Source of the DNA: Epiperipatus broadwayi
Lineage: Eukaryota > Onychophora > Udeonychophora > Euonychophora > Peripatidae
Reading direction: 5' to 3'
Assembly: GCA_028023455.1 (NCBI GenBank)
Contig: JAQFVV010006294.1
Coordinates: 1,366,001 to 1,430,000 of the forward strand
Length of the DNA: 64,000 nucleotides
The position numbers were made by a program, and so were the translations under genes. The notes beneath the pieces are model-generated. The model did no database searches, had not been told where the DNA came from, and worked only from the letters and a program-made list of their open reading frames with translations. Position 1 is the first letter of the stretch; every line of letters begins with the position of its first letter. Shown piece after piece: positions 11,531 to 23,935 of the stretch.

Positions 11531-11960
11531 AACAGAGGCAAAACTTTCCATAAAGTAGAGCCATCCTGTACAAACCAGAGTAATCCATGGATGCAAGAAG
11601 GTTTGTGCATAAAATCCCTATTCTAGTGCCTACTCATATCCCCAAACTATTTTCTAGCTTGTGGCTTTCATCAGTGAGAAACTTTGGATCCAAGAGCATT
11701 ACACCTATATCTTAGGATCTAATGAAATTCTCTAGAAGCCACCTTTTACCTATTTAGTTAACTATAAAGCTATGAGTCCAAAATGAAAACACATTTTTAA
11801 TTGAAGTTCCATTTACTTGTATAGTCATATAGAAACTAGTCTAGGGATATCGGATAAGTAGACACTAGACAGAAATTATGTACACAAAACTTCTTGCTTC
11901 CATGAATTACTATGGCATGTACTGCATGGTATTACTGTATGAAGAGTTTTGTCTCTGTTT
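11531..11960. mobile_element. Foldback family 1, copy 2 (older, shorter)
   Basis: The left side begins AACAGAGGCAAAACTT and the right side ends GTTTTGTCTCTGTTT. The interior repeats family hallmarks seen in copy 1, such as CAGAGTAATCCATGGATGC, TAGTGCCTACTCATATCCCC and ATCTTAGGATCTAATG. It is much more diverged than copies 1 and 3, its right arm is shortened, and I see no clear target duplication. It lacks the CACATCACATGATC head of copies 1 and 3. Confidence 0.7.
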
Positions 11961-14900
11961 TAATAGCTTGAGTAAGCATAGAAAATGTTACTCATATGAT
12001 GTTTAGTGAACTACTAACGCTGTTAAGTATTTTTAGGATTTCAATGACTTCTCCGAATATCCTCTAATAATAAATGATATCTAATTGATATCATGGATAG
12101 TGCCAAGAGGATTTAAGGTGAGAATTGAAACAATAAACATTTTATTTTGCTGCATGTTTACTTTTCTGGCATTGATGTAGTGATTTCTTATGCACAATCT
12201 TTTCTTATTAAAGCCATAAAAATGTTTCTATAAGACAAAATCTTTATGACTTAAGTTTTATAGATTTCCTAAAGATTGCAAATCTGTCAACTTTTTAAAT
12301 TCAATTGTTACTGCCATAAGATTTCTCTTGCAATTGTTGGCTAAATATTTCATCACTTTCTTTTAAATCCAGAATTATTAATTTCACTAATTGTATGTCT
12401 AATACTTATTTTATTTTCAATGGTGATTATAACAATTAAATATTGGAGCGGTGGTAGATTCACTTTTATTCTCCATAATTTTCTCATTATTTATATAAAA
12501 GATTTTGAATGGTTATATTTAAAGTCTATATTTTCCGAAATATAGACAATAACTTTATTTTGAACACATAAGAGAGATAATCTATTGACTTTCTTCCATT
12601 ATCTAAATAATTTTTATTTTAACAATAATTTAACTTCAAAAACTGAAATAGTTAATAAAACTTTCATTTTTTAAATGCATTAAAAAGAAAAAAAATCCCT
12701 GATGTCTCATTAATTAATCCTAAACAGAAATATATATTCATATGATAAACCACAAGTCCCAATAGCAAACTGGTTATCATATATAAATGACGTCATCACA
12801 ACTCTCAAATTTAAATAAATTCAATAGAATATTAGCAGTCTATTAGCAACATTATTATTAGCCAGTAAATGGGCAGGTTGCAAATATTTTAATCATTTTT
12901 TTAAGCATGAAGACTGTCATATGTGATTTATATTTACATATTTAAAACATAAATATCATTACCACTTTACTCAATTTTCTTTTCAATGATTCCGACATTA
13001 ACATGTAGATCTTGGACTATATAAAAACAATGCAACTTTTCACATGAACGGAATTAATTAAAGCAGGTTTAAAAATATAAGAACTTAGTTTGCAATTTTA
13101 ATTCACCAATCATTCTTAAAACAATATATCTATATTGTTTTTGAAATTTTATATTCATTTTATTATTTTGCCAAAAAAAGAATGCCATGTTTCCTTTTAA
13201 TAAATTCACCAGTAACTGAATTTTAGAGAAAAAACAATCAGCATATTCTTTTTAATAAACCCCAGTATAGATTTACTTGTTGAAATTTATCAATAGAGTG
13301 GTTGCTTCTAATGAATAAATATCCATTTTCTACTCGTAAGATATAAGATATTTTTTCTCTAATATACATAAGAAAAAAAAAGAAGAAAAAATCTAGGTGA
13401 ATGCATTTCTGTTTTTTTTTATCATGTTGAAAGAAATAATTTATTAAAAAAATTCTATCACTTTATATTTACTTAAAGACTGAGAAGAGATGATTATCTT
13501 ATAATTTTCAAAGTATATATAAAACACATAGCAAGTTAAGTATGACTGAATCGATTAACACCTTTTTTTTCTTTTTTTTTTTTTTTGTGGTGAGAGGTAG
13601 AGATTTTTTTTTATTTTTATTAAAAGTGATTCTCAGAAAGGTAAAACTATTTTAAGTAATCAAAAAAAAAATTACATCTGGCAGAATTTGGGAACATGCA
13701 ATAATACTCCAACAGACATTAAATCAAACTTTTTAACCATGAACTTGCTATAATTTCGTGATTTATTTTTTTGTATTATTGATAGCAAATACATTTCTTG
13801 AATATAATTTATTTATATTAAAAAATTTAGGTTTTTACTTTTTAATATGGCAAATATTAACTTATGTTCTGTTTATAATTCAATAAATTTCTTTATACAG
13901 TACAAATACAATATAGTTTTGCACACTGGATTAAAAAAAAGTTACTATTTTTCCTTATAATATTGGAAACATAATTTATTGAAAGACAGTTGGGTTTTTT
14001 TAAATATTCACACTGATAAAAAATACATTTTTCTTTTATTTATTAGTTTTGCAAGCATGTGTTTATTGAAGATACAATATACTCCTAATTAAAGTATTAT
14101 TTCAGAAACACATATGCTACTATTTATAATTAAATGTAATTTATTGCTTACATTTTTTCATCAAAAAAAAAAAAACATTAGATTTTTTAAATATATATTT
14201 TAACCTATAAATATTAACTTAAAATATAATTTATTTATTCATTTAAAACTACTGATTTTAGAAATAATTAATACAAAACTGTCTAAAAACTTAAATACCT
14301 CCTCTATTATTTAATGACATTTCTTTAACAATATTCAAAATCAAATGCTATATTTTAAAATATAAATATGTATATATATACTTTTTTCACATTGATATTG
14401 TTTTGATGGATTATAGTTAGTTTCACTGTTCCATTACAAAGTTTTATTTTTTTTTAATAAAAAAAAAACAATTATTCAACTAATGACATTAGTTATAAAA
14501 AGGTTTTAAATTTTTATAAGACACTTAAAAATGAAATAGACAAGTTGAAACACATGAAAATTAGTATTTATTTAATATTTAGCATTGAACCATTATGTAA
14601 ATGAAATTTTGTCAGCTGTTTACTTTATTACAGTTGTAAGAAATAAATTTGTATAAATTTCTAGTTGTATTATTTTGATATAAACTTATTGCACAAAATA
14701 TTTTTTAAAAAAAAAAAAGATTATGAAAGCATTATAACTTGTTCTATTTACTTATTTATTTATGTGTGTGAGTAATGGTATTTCATTTATTGAACTCAAT
14801 TTTGAGCTTTTATATTTATGATCAGTTTTTTTTTTAAAAAAAGACAATCAAATAAGCATTAATAATTAAAGTGGTCTTAGCATTAAAACTAATTTGAATA

Positions 14901-16195
14901 TTTTATTCCCCTTTAAAATCAAAACAATCTTAAAATTAGAAATCAAAAAAATTCATTCTGCTTGATGTTATTTGTGCTTAACATGTCATTTTTCTGAAGT
15001 TACTGATTTATTTTCAAATTACAAACTTTTATAAAAATCCCACTTATATAAATATAATTACCTTCATCAATTGTGTAAAATTAATTTTATACAATTTTCA
15101 ATATGATATTTGTAATTTAAGAATTTTAGTTTTAACTATATTTTTATTTAGATTCCCAGTTCTAAATCATATTTATAACTGAGTCTTTAAAACATTTATA
15201 TATTATTTTCATACTAATGAGTATAGTTTTTAGAAAAAAACATTTTTTTTAATTCACGTTATTTTTTTTAAAAAAACTTAAAACCTTTTTTTTGAAAAAA
15301 GATTAATGCTATTCATTTACTATAGTAGATTTTTGTGTAAACAATAACTATAGCCATATTTAGGTTGAAGATCATTCTTTAATATAGTTACAAGGTACTT
15401 TTTTTTTTTTTTTTTTACAAGGTACTTTGTATATATATCATAGCAGGTACACAACATAAGTAAAATAATCCACTATTGGACCCATAGAATAAAAAAAACC
15501 CATAGAATAAAAAAAACAACATATTATTAATCAGACTTGAGGATTTAAATCTTTTTTCCATTCTAGTTTTATATGTTAGCTTAAACAGTTATATACCTAT
15601 ATTTACAAATTGATACAGTATGGTTAATCAAGTTGGCTATGAGTAAGCTTCCGAAAGAAAAATTCTAAGCTTGACTGAAACCTAAAAAAATTCTCAAGTA
15701 TTATCCAGCCAGGATTAAAACCTAAAGTTGTAGATATAATAAATGAATGCTTTAACACTACACAACACCATTCTTATTTACTTCACATATCAAACAAAAA
15801 TTTGAATGTGAATTACTTAAATACATTTAAAAATTTTAGAGGGTAATGGGACAATTTTTTCAGGATATAAACCTGTTCTTAGTAGCTTTGAAAATATTTT
15901 AATTTGTAAAATTGGCTTCATATATGTTTTTGGTTTATTGTTAAGTATTTCTATCAATAAACATATTTATAAAAGTATGCTGAACAATAATATATATAAT
16001 ATCTTAGCTAATTTGTAAACAATATGTGCAGAGATAAAATGATTAAAACATGTAATTTTATTAGCTTCACTTCTAGACATTATGCAAATATTGATTCAAT
16101 CAATATTCACTATCTATGCTTTCATAATGGACTATAAGTGAATATAAAAATTATCACTGATAAAATTATTCTGAAAAACAAAATATATATTGAGA
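11961..16195. other. AT-rich stretch, no gene recognised
   Basis: Long AT-rich sequence with many A/T runs. Two local duplications are visible: ACAAGGTACTTT repeated on either side of a T-run near 15388-15428, and CCCATAGAATAAAAAAAA repeated near 15481-15515. No coding or mobile-element signature was found. Confidence 0.5.
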
Positions 16196-16707
16196 ATAAA
16201 TTGAAAGTATGCTAGCCTTTCTCACATGCACAATTATAATAGAGAAAGCCAATCAGATTTTAAACAGATATCTAATAAATAATCAAGCTTAGACACGAGA
16301 CAGAGATTTTGATAGAAAAGGTTGATACCAACCTTTTCTAAACTTAACTTTTATATATATATAAGCCAGTCTTAAGCATCTTAGCCCGAAAGCTTTAAAT
16401 ATATAAACAAATACAATTATCATTCATTGTGTTATAAATATAATATATTATGGCACGAAATCTCAGATTTACTATACCGCAATTTTCATAGCAGCAACGT
16501 TTGTATACAATATTTATCTAAATCGCATGTTGAAAATTGATAATAAATTGAAAATATGCTAGCCTTACTCACATGCACAATTATAATAGAGAAAGCCAAT
16601 CAGATTTTAAACAGATATCTAATAAATAATCAAGCTTAGACATGAGACAGAGATTTTGATAGAAAAGGTTGATACCAACCTTTTCTAAACTTAACTTTTA
16701 TATATAT
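16196..16707. repeat. Two near-identical ~165-bp direct repeats, period 347 bp
   Basis: Copy 1 is at about 16196-16363 and copy 2 at about 16543-16707. They differ by only a few substitutions (for example CACGAGACAG against CATGAGACAG). Each contains a perfect small hairpin, GAAAAGGTTG...CAACCTTTTC (16315-16338 in copy 1). The 180 bp between them is unrelated to the repeat. This could be one and a half units of a 347-bp tandem array, or the two ends of a small element. I do not recognise the family. Confidence 0.75.
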
Positions 16708-18660
16708 AAAATATATATATATATTGAGATAAATTAAATACATATCATACCTCTTTCAGAATCAGCTTCTGGTCAATTCTTAAAGTAATATCAAATGAAA
16801 ACAATACTGCAGACAATTTATAATTAAGCAACACTTTGTGAATTCTTTGATATTTAGATTTCTGAGGAATATTCCAGAATGCAACCTTGCTTCTATTTTC
16901 AAAAGATATCTCTGAAACTTTCAAGTCTATTATTTCTAGATGATTCTAAAATGCAAATTCATATATATGTAATGATATCAAAATTTTCTGATTTAAAATA
17001 AATGGAATAGATAAACAAGTTCAATAAAATAAATATGTTCAAGCAACTGTTTTCCAACTTTTACATTCTTTTCCAACATGAGCCATATGAATGATCCAAT
17101 TTTCAGGCTAATAATAAAAGACTTTTGACTAAAACAATATATTTATTTTATTTAATAAAATAATGAATTTATATTATTATTTCATATATATATACATACT
17201 GCAATACAACTAAATATATCTTACTAAAATCTATTTATAAAGATCTTTATATAATAACTAAATCATGACAACATTAATAATAAATTACAGAAACACTTTC
17301 AATTACTGCAAGACAATAATGGTCACGTGCTTACAAACATAAAATTAATATATCATCTCCCATAATTCACTATTCCACATGCCTTGTGAATTTCCACACT
17401 AGCATCTTATTTGTTAAGCAAATTATTTTTTTTTCTATTTGCTAAAAAGCCTTTATTATTATTTTTTTCATGTAATATTTTTATTTTATCCAAATTAAAT
17501 TCATTATTTTTTATTTTAATATAATGTGTGTATATTATACCAGAATGGGATAATGTGGTTATATCTGGGGTAATAGCAAAATATCATCATCCCAGGTAAA
17601 TAAAATATAAAATTGAATATTAAAGTATTATATTATAAGATGTATAAGTAATGTTATATATTATGTCAGATGTAAGTAATTTTATATATTACAACAGCAT
17701 GAGATCTTGATATCTCTCTGAGAGATCAGCCCAGTTAACTCCTTAAGCATAAGCATAATTAACTAAGTTAACCAGCATTATCAATAAGTAAAACTAATTA
17801 GAAGTATTACTCATCACTATGAGTGATTAGCAATAAAAAAGACATCAACAGTCAATCTGGTGACTGGATTTGAAACGGGTCTCCTGTAGATCAGGCTAAC
17901 TATTGACTTCTTGCCAGCTTGGGGCAATTATTTAACCATTACTTTGGAAGCACAAACTTAAGTGCTAATCCATCTGAATATACAACCATAAAAACAATAA
18001 TGCTGGGATATAAAAACATGTTGATCATCATTAATGCTCTGGTCACTTAACCAACTATAAACTTAAATTCTGATAGAGACTAAACTAAAATAAAATGTAG
18101 TACATATGCTTTGAAGAATATACTCTTTGCACCAACCAGGATGTCATCATCATTGATAGGAATATCATCATCATCACTGGTTTCTCATAAACACTAATAC
18201 ACACTCCCTTTAATATATTAGACTGTTATACTTGAATCTAGCTCAGAGAACATAAGATTTATAACTGCTACTGTGATCAAAAGATGATGCAAATATAATA
18301 TTGTAAAAACCATTTAGAATTAAGTCACTGGAATAATTTTAATAATTGAATACAAGTTTATTAATAACAATAACAAAAAAATGATTTTAAGGTCTCTAAA
18401 ATAAGACTATACACATACAAGCTTTCTGATTTTGATTAATGTACATAAATAAAAGTATCACATTTGTGATTTACAAGATTATTACAAAATTCAAGTTATT
18501 ACATTAATTCACAATATCTCTTAATGGGTTTACATACAACAGATATATGCACAGATGCATGTTCTAGAATATACAATGAATACATTTCAATTGACATTTA
18601 ATAAAATTAAAAGATTAAATTTTACATATGTTTATTTGATTAATATACAAAATTCAAGTT
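16708..18660. other. AT-rich stretch with one possible tRNA-like short repeat
   Basis: Mostly structureless. At 17840-17910 the text TCTGGTGACTGGATTTGAAACGGG looks a little like the promoter boxes of a tRNA-derived SINE, and the surroundings can pair into a hairpin (GTCAAT...ATTGAC). This is weak. Confidence 0.25.
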
Positions 18661-20100
18661 ATTCAAATGAAAGTCAACCTCTGATAATGTGCTATTTCTT
18701 AAATATTATAAATTTCTGCGCACTCGCCCACCAGTAAGAGTTTAAAAAACTTAGGTGAATCACTTAAGTTTAGAGCACATTTGTATACCAATTCTCAATT
18801 GATCATGCTTAAATCAGGACTTGAATCTATTGTGTGCCTGATGTTATAATCAAATATTGAATTGTACAAATTTAGTTAAGTTATCGCAGGAGACAGTATC
18901 TCATTTTTAACCACCTCTAATTATTTAGTCTTATATAACTTACAAATGTAAATCTATTATTATAAAGTGCTGAAAATTTTGAAATTACTCAAATAGAAGT
19001 CAACCTCTGATAATGCACTATTTCTAAAATATTATAAATCTCTGTGCACTTGCCTGTCTGTAAGAATTTAAAAAACTTTAAGTGAATCACTTAAATTTAG
19101 AGTGCATTTGTATCATTCTCACTGGCCATGCTTAAATCAGGACTTGAGTCTATTGTGTGCCTGATGTTATAATCAAATACTGAATTGTACAAATTTAGTT
19201 AAACTTTTGCAGGAGAAAGAGTGTCTCATTTTTAACCACCTATGATTAGACTTATATGATTTATAAAGGTACATCTATTATTATAAAGCAATGGTCTTCA
19301 ACCTTTTCACACCTGCGGACCAGTAAAAATAAAGATAAGGTTTCGCGGACTGGCAAAAATAAAAATAAGGTTTCGCGGACTGGCAGAAGTCTATAGATAC
19401 ATTTTCTTAAAGATGTAAACTGCTTAGCTTTAGATGAGCATAATTGTTAAAACTGATCAAAACAACAATGTTAAATATATAAAATGAAATTATATATATA
19501 TGCAGTTTGTATAATAAAAAACGTTTTTTTTAATTTTGAATTTTTTTAGAAAAGTAATAAAAAATTTAATTCTACCCCCTCCTCCATATAAACATCTGTG
19601 ATAACTAAAAAAACAAATTAATTTATGTATGATTGATTAGATTTTGTTTTCGTTCTGTTTCTTTTTTTTTAATTGGGTAAAAATGAGATGAAATAAAAAT
19701 TGTTTATATTAATTAAAAGTTAACACTCTTATTATTTTGTTATTACAAACTTTCCTGCAGCCCGGAAGAAGTTCTTTTGCGGTCCGGCACCGGTCCGCGG
19801 ACCAAGGGTTGAAGATGATTGTTATAAAGCACTGAAAATTTAAGTTAACTAAATTTGTACAATTCAATATTTGATTATAACATCAGGCACACAAAAGACT
19901 CAAGCCCTAATTTAATCATAGTCGGTGAGAGTTGGTATATATACAAATGTTCAAAAATTAAGTGATTCACTAAAGTTTTTTAAATTATTACTGGTGGACA
20001 AGTGTGTAAAGATTTATAATATTTAAGAAATAACACATTATCAGAGGTTGACTTCTGTTTGAATAATTTCAAAATTTTCAGCACTTTATAATAATAGATT
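18661..20100. repeat. Direct and inverted repeat array (three ~300-bp units) split by a hAT
   Basis: Unit 1 (18661 to about 18984) and unit 2 (about 18984-19288) are direct repeats with a 326-bp period. The marker AGTCAACCTCTGATAATG occurs at 18672 and 18998. Unit 3 (about 19830-20095) is the same sequence inverted, with the marker reverse-complemented near 20040-20056. Shared text such as AATCAGGACTTGA, GCCTGATGTTATAATCAAAT and GTGCTGAAAATTT ties the three units together. The array would fold into a large hairpin. A small hAT (19289-19821) sits exactly between units 2 and 3. The array has no coding potential; the family is unknown to me. Confidence 0.8.
19289..19821. mobile_element. Non-autonomous hAT element, 533 bp, with 8-bp TSD
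   Basis: The left end CAATGGTCTTCAACC and the reverse complement of the right end, CAATCATCTTCAACC, form 15-bp terminal repeats with 3 mismatches. They are followed by GCGGACC-type sequence typical of hAT ends. The element is flanked by an exact 8-bp duplication TTATAAAG (19281-19288 and 19822-19829), the hAT hallmark. The interior has two copies of AAGGTTTCGCGGACTGGCA near the left end and GGTCCGGCACCGGTCCGCGG near the right, both GC-rich against the background. There is no transposase; mobilisation would have needed a related autonomous element. Its CpG-rich ends survive, so it is probably not very old. Confidence 0.85.
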
Positions 20101-20104
20101 TAAA

Positions 20105-21004
20105 ATTCAAGTTACTATATTGTGGTTAACATATATGTTCTAATAAGTTTACTTAAAATACATTCAGCACACAGACATGTGGCTAATAATTTCTGAACAT
20201 CTTTGACTTGCCATAAAATAAAAATACATGATTAAGTTATATTTTAATGATACAAATACTCTATATTAGGTTTACTAAAACACGTATATATAATTGTACA
20301 GATGTGCATTAAATTAATTTATTAACAGAACATATTTAAATTTGTCAAAATAATAAATGACATTAATTTTTATAGCACATAATTAACAAATAAGTTTGTG
20401 CACGTAAAAATGTATGTGCACATTAGCATTTATATCATATTTTAATTTACCAAACTAAATTATTAAAATTTATATTCTTCATCATCAATTCTTTGTTGAA
20501 TATACATAAATTTCCTTACTTTTATAATAAAGGCTTTCCTTTCTTTTAAAAATACTATCAGTCTTGACAGGTTACTCTAAAAAGATGTTTTTTGTTTTTT
20601 TTTTTTAAAACAAGATATCAATTCATTAATTCTTTACTCTTAGATTTTTAATCTGAGCAAAATTATTTGTGTTTCAATTTTAAAATGTCTTTTTTTTTAA
20701 TAAATGAAAAATAAAATCATTCTATTAATCCTTTACTTTTTTATTTTAAATCCAAGCAAAATTATTACTTGCACTTTTAGTTATATTTTTAAATGTCATT
20801 TTAAGGAACTACTAAATCAACTCATGTATATACATTTATCTGTGCTTTTCTACATATAGTTGACACAACATATGTATAATGAATTCTTTAGCAAGCTGAG
20901 GTTCTCTTTGTGTGTCATCATCGAGGAAGGTATAATCAGGTAACTGTTGATGATCTCCCTTTCTGCCCATAATTTAATATATTTCAGAAAGCAAACTGGT
21001 TTTA
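20105..21004. other. AT-rich stretch, no gene recognised
   Basis: Only AT-rich sequence with T-runs. Two similar ~100-bp blocks (around 20620-20660 and 20720-20760, sharing TTTTTAAATC and GAGCAAAATTATT-like text) look like a local duplication. Confidence 0.4.
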
Positions 21005-21237
21005 GAACACATTTGGGTGCTGATATAGTACACACTTGACACCATTTTGAATTTTATAACTCACCCAAAATCCCCGTTGACACATTCAAGCATTGTCAAC
21101 ATGTGGTTTCAAAAAAAGACGATTACAAAATCACAAATTTCATCATTAATTAAAAAATCAAAATGCAAAGTTTGCAATTGTCATCGAGAATTTAAAAATC
21201 CAAATTTTAATTTTGATCAATATTTAACATTTAATAA

Positions 21238-21245
21238 AAAATCAA
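21238..21245 (+). repeat. Target-site duplication AAAATCAA, left
   Basis: Exact 8-bp direct repeat with 23269-23276, immediately outside the GG of the terminal inverted repeat. Confidence 0.85.
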
Positions 21246-23268
21246 GGTTCTAGTAAACTATTAACTGTGCAGCCTTTGGTGGCACTGTTTCTAGTTAAAA
21301 ACAGAGCGGTATAACATTACCGGGCCGCTAGATTTTTTTTATCTAATAGATCGTATTTTGACATACACTGTAATTTTTTTTTTTTAATATTTAATATATT
21401 GTTGTTGTTTGTTTTGGACATTATTATTTTTTTTAAATATATTATTGTTGTTTGTTTTGGACATAATTATTTTTTTGGTTTTCATTTGATAAATTTCAAA
21501 CTATAAAGGAGACTTTGACCTTTTTTTTTGGATCTCAAAAGTACATAATTTTTGACATACGCCTTTATTTGGGGGGGAGGGGATTTCCATTCTAAATCTA
21601 CTGTTTCTTTTTTACAGACGTCTTTTATTTTTTTGTTTTGGATTCGATACATTTCAAAGTAATAAGGGACAGTTTTAACTTTTTTTTTGAATATCTCAAA
21701 TACAGTATACACAATTTGCTTTACATACAACTTTCTTTTTTTGTTGTTGTTGTTATTCAAAATTAGAATCGACACTTTCTTTTTGAATTATGTTAAAAAT
21801 GAGGGAGTTGGCTGTTGATTGATTTAGCAACAAAAAATTCAAACCTGTCCGACAAACTCCACCTCAGATGTTCGTATTTGCTTATAAACGAAAAGAATTT
21901 TGGTATTTTATCTTAAATTTATAAATACGGTTTTTTTTTGTTTTGGTCGGCGTGTTTTGATTTTTTTTTTTTTTTAATAATAACAAATAAAATGGGGTTT
22001 TGATTTGTTTTTTTTTTTTTTAATAATAATAAATAAAACGGGACTTCTTTTTTCTCTTAGATTTATAAATACGGGGGGGGGGTTTGTGATGGCGGGTTTT
22101 GCTTTTTTTAATAACAAATAAAATGTCCAAAACAAAAACCAAAAAGTCAATCGCGGTATTGTTTTTTTAACACAAAAAATATGTATGTTAACCGGTTTTG
22201 TTACATTCTGTCGGATTTATTTATTTATCTTTTTTAAGAGTCGTACAAGTTTGTTAAAGATTTTTTGTTTTCATAACAAATAAAACGTCCGGTATTTTTA
22301 TTCTTTTTTAACAACAAAAATTAAGCTCGGGTTCATTTTTAAAATCTACTTAACGTGCTGTTTATTGATTTAAAACAACAACAACAAAAAACCTCTTTTT
22401 GCTTCTAAACGGAACGAATAGGTATGTCAAAAGAAGAAGTTTTTTTTTTAAAAAAAAATCAATCAATCAAGAGATGTCCAACAAACTACACCGCCCCTTT
22501 TTAACACTATCATTCTGGGTGTTAATTACATGATTTACAGATAAAAATAATCGCAAACAAAACACAAATTCTTTCCAGAAAATAAATTTATTAACCACAT
22601 ATGACTGAACTAAATCAACTGTAACGAATGGTAGGATGTTTTGGGCTTGCAAAAATGCAACTGCCTCACTTTCTCTGTTTGGGACGTCCCACAAATATAA
22701 TAACGTGGTAGACATTTTGTTCTTCTTTTTCAACTCTCGTCCGAATCATGACAGAAATGGTATTTTTCCGCAAACAACTCCAATCGTCTGCCAGAGAGCT
22801 TGAGAAATTGTATTTTGTCTTTTTTGACCCCCAAAAAAGCCAAAATTAGCCCCAAAAAATTTTTGACAAATATCAATAATACGCTGAAAATTACTAGTAC
22901 GCAAAAATATTTCAGTTGGGAAATACAGAAAATCATAAACATCAACAAATAAACACTTGAAAAAGATGACAATGCTCACACTCTCATCTTAAATTCTAGC
23001 GACAATACAAATTCTGTCAATATGCATAGGAATTCAACCCGCAATGAAATCAACGGCAAACTATACGATCATAATATTGTTAGTAGACATAGTGTTATTG
23101 AACGTGAAAGAATTGGCCGCATATTATAACCACTACATACAATCTACTCATATATTAATGAGCACTCGTATATTCGCTACAGGTTCGGCCGTGAAAGCTG
23201 TATAATTCTGTGTTTTTACACAGAAACAGTGCCACCAAAGGCTGCACAGTTAATAGTTTACTAGAACC
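21246..23268. mobile_element. Merlin-like DNA transposon, 2023 bp, perfect 47-bp TIRs
   Basis: The left end (21246-21292, beginning GGTTCTAGTAAACTATTAAC) is exactly repeated in inverted form at 23222-23268. The flanks carry an exact 8-bp duplication AAAATCAA (21238-21245 and 23269-23276). Ends starting with GG plus an 8-bp duplication fit the Merlin/IS1016 superfamily. A minus-strand frame (22467-22733) begins with text resembling the N-terminus of Merlin/ISXO2-like transposases (ESEAVAFLQAQNILP), but no DDE catalytic core is visible, so this copy is probably non-autonomous. The identical TIRs mean a recent insertion. The interior is unusual, with T-runs, G-runs and a recurring AATAACAAATAAAA(T/C)G motif. 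Superfamily assignment is moderately sure; mobility and youth are surer. Confidence 0.75.
22467..22733 (-). pseudogene. Possible N-terminal remnant of a Merlin-type transposase (88 codons)
   Basis: After an initial lysine-rich start, the frame reads TLLYLWDVPNRESEAVAFLQAQNILP. The pattern of a short hydrophobic-acidic start and then FLQ-x(3)-ILP is how many ISXO2/Merlin transposases begin, before a zinc-binding segment (C-x2-C). The zinc segment and the catalytic DDE domain do not follow here; the rest of the frame (VDLVQSYVVNKFIFWKEF and onward) is unlike them. A deletion junction or an intron just after ILP could explain this. Two further overlapping minus-strand frames just upstream (22730-22972 and 22746-22979) show no recognised domain. 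The alternative is a chance frame. Confidence 0.4.
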
Positions 23269-23935
23269 AAAATCAAAATCAAATAATATGAGTAAATACT
23301 TTGCATTAATATATTATTACAATTTACATAAATCTTTTAAAAAATGAAAATGCAATTTACATATGTTATATGCCTAAGAAAGAAATCAAAGAGCAATTTG
23401 TTTTCTACTTTTTTTAAAAAAAAAAAAACTAATTAACATACTTTTCATTGATATGCCAAAAGATTATAACTTATAAAATATGAAATCAGCATATTATTTT
23501 TACAAATAATAGAATTTTAGTTTTTTTTTACAGAAATTCTTTGTTCACTACTGTTGATCACTTGAAGGTTTTATTTTTTTTTTTTTACAGTAATATAAAC
23601 TCCATAATCTTATTAATATTGTTTTTAGTAGTTAGCTAATATGTATTTAAGTGGTATATGCACTTGTGTTGAATAAAAATTAGTTTAATATTTTTTTTCA
23701 ATATTTTGCTTCTTAGCTAGAAGATAAAGAACATGGATTAATTTAAATTGGCTAGATGATTTATACATTAAATTTAAAAATAAAGTACAATTGTTATATA
23801 ATATGATCTTCATGATTAATATGCTTACTGATAATTGATGTCATTTATTGCTTGAATATGTCAATAGGGATTTTGGGGGAGTTATAAAATTCAAAATGGT
23901 GTTGAACATACATTATATCAGCACCCACATTTGTA

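Larger units (their letters stand above)
21005..23935. mobile_element. Inverted-repeat element interrupted by the Merlin-like transposon
   Basis: The left arm (about 21005-21088, TTTGGGTGCTGATATAGTAC onward) is the reverse complement of the right arm (about 23845-23932). They share ACACCATTTTGAATTTTATA and a CCAAAATCCC block. The arms are about 80 bp with roughly 80% identity by eye. Without the 2031 bp of the inserted transposon and its duplication the element would be about 0.9 kb. I see no transposase. It is probably an old MITE or foldback of unknown family. Confidence 0.65.

Noticed and set aside
21304-21335. GCGG-TATAACATTACC-GGGCCGC resembles the origin stem-loop of circular single-stranded DNA (CRESS) viruses.
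   Set aside because: The loop lacks the usual TATTAC core, there is no Rep-like frame in the element, and the segment lies just inside transposon terminal repeats. Most likely coincidence.
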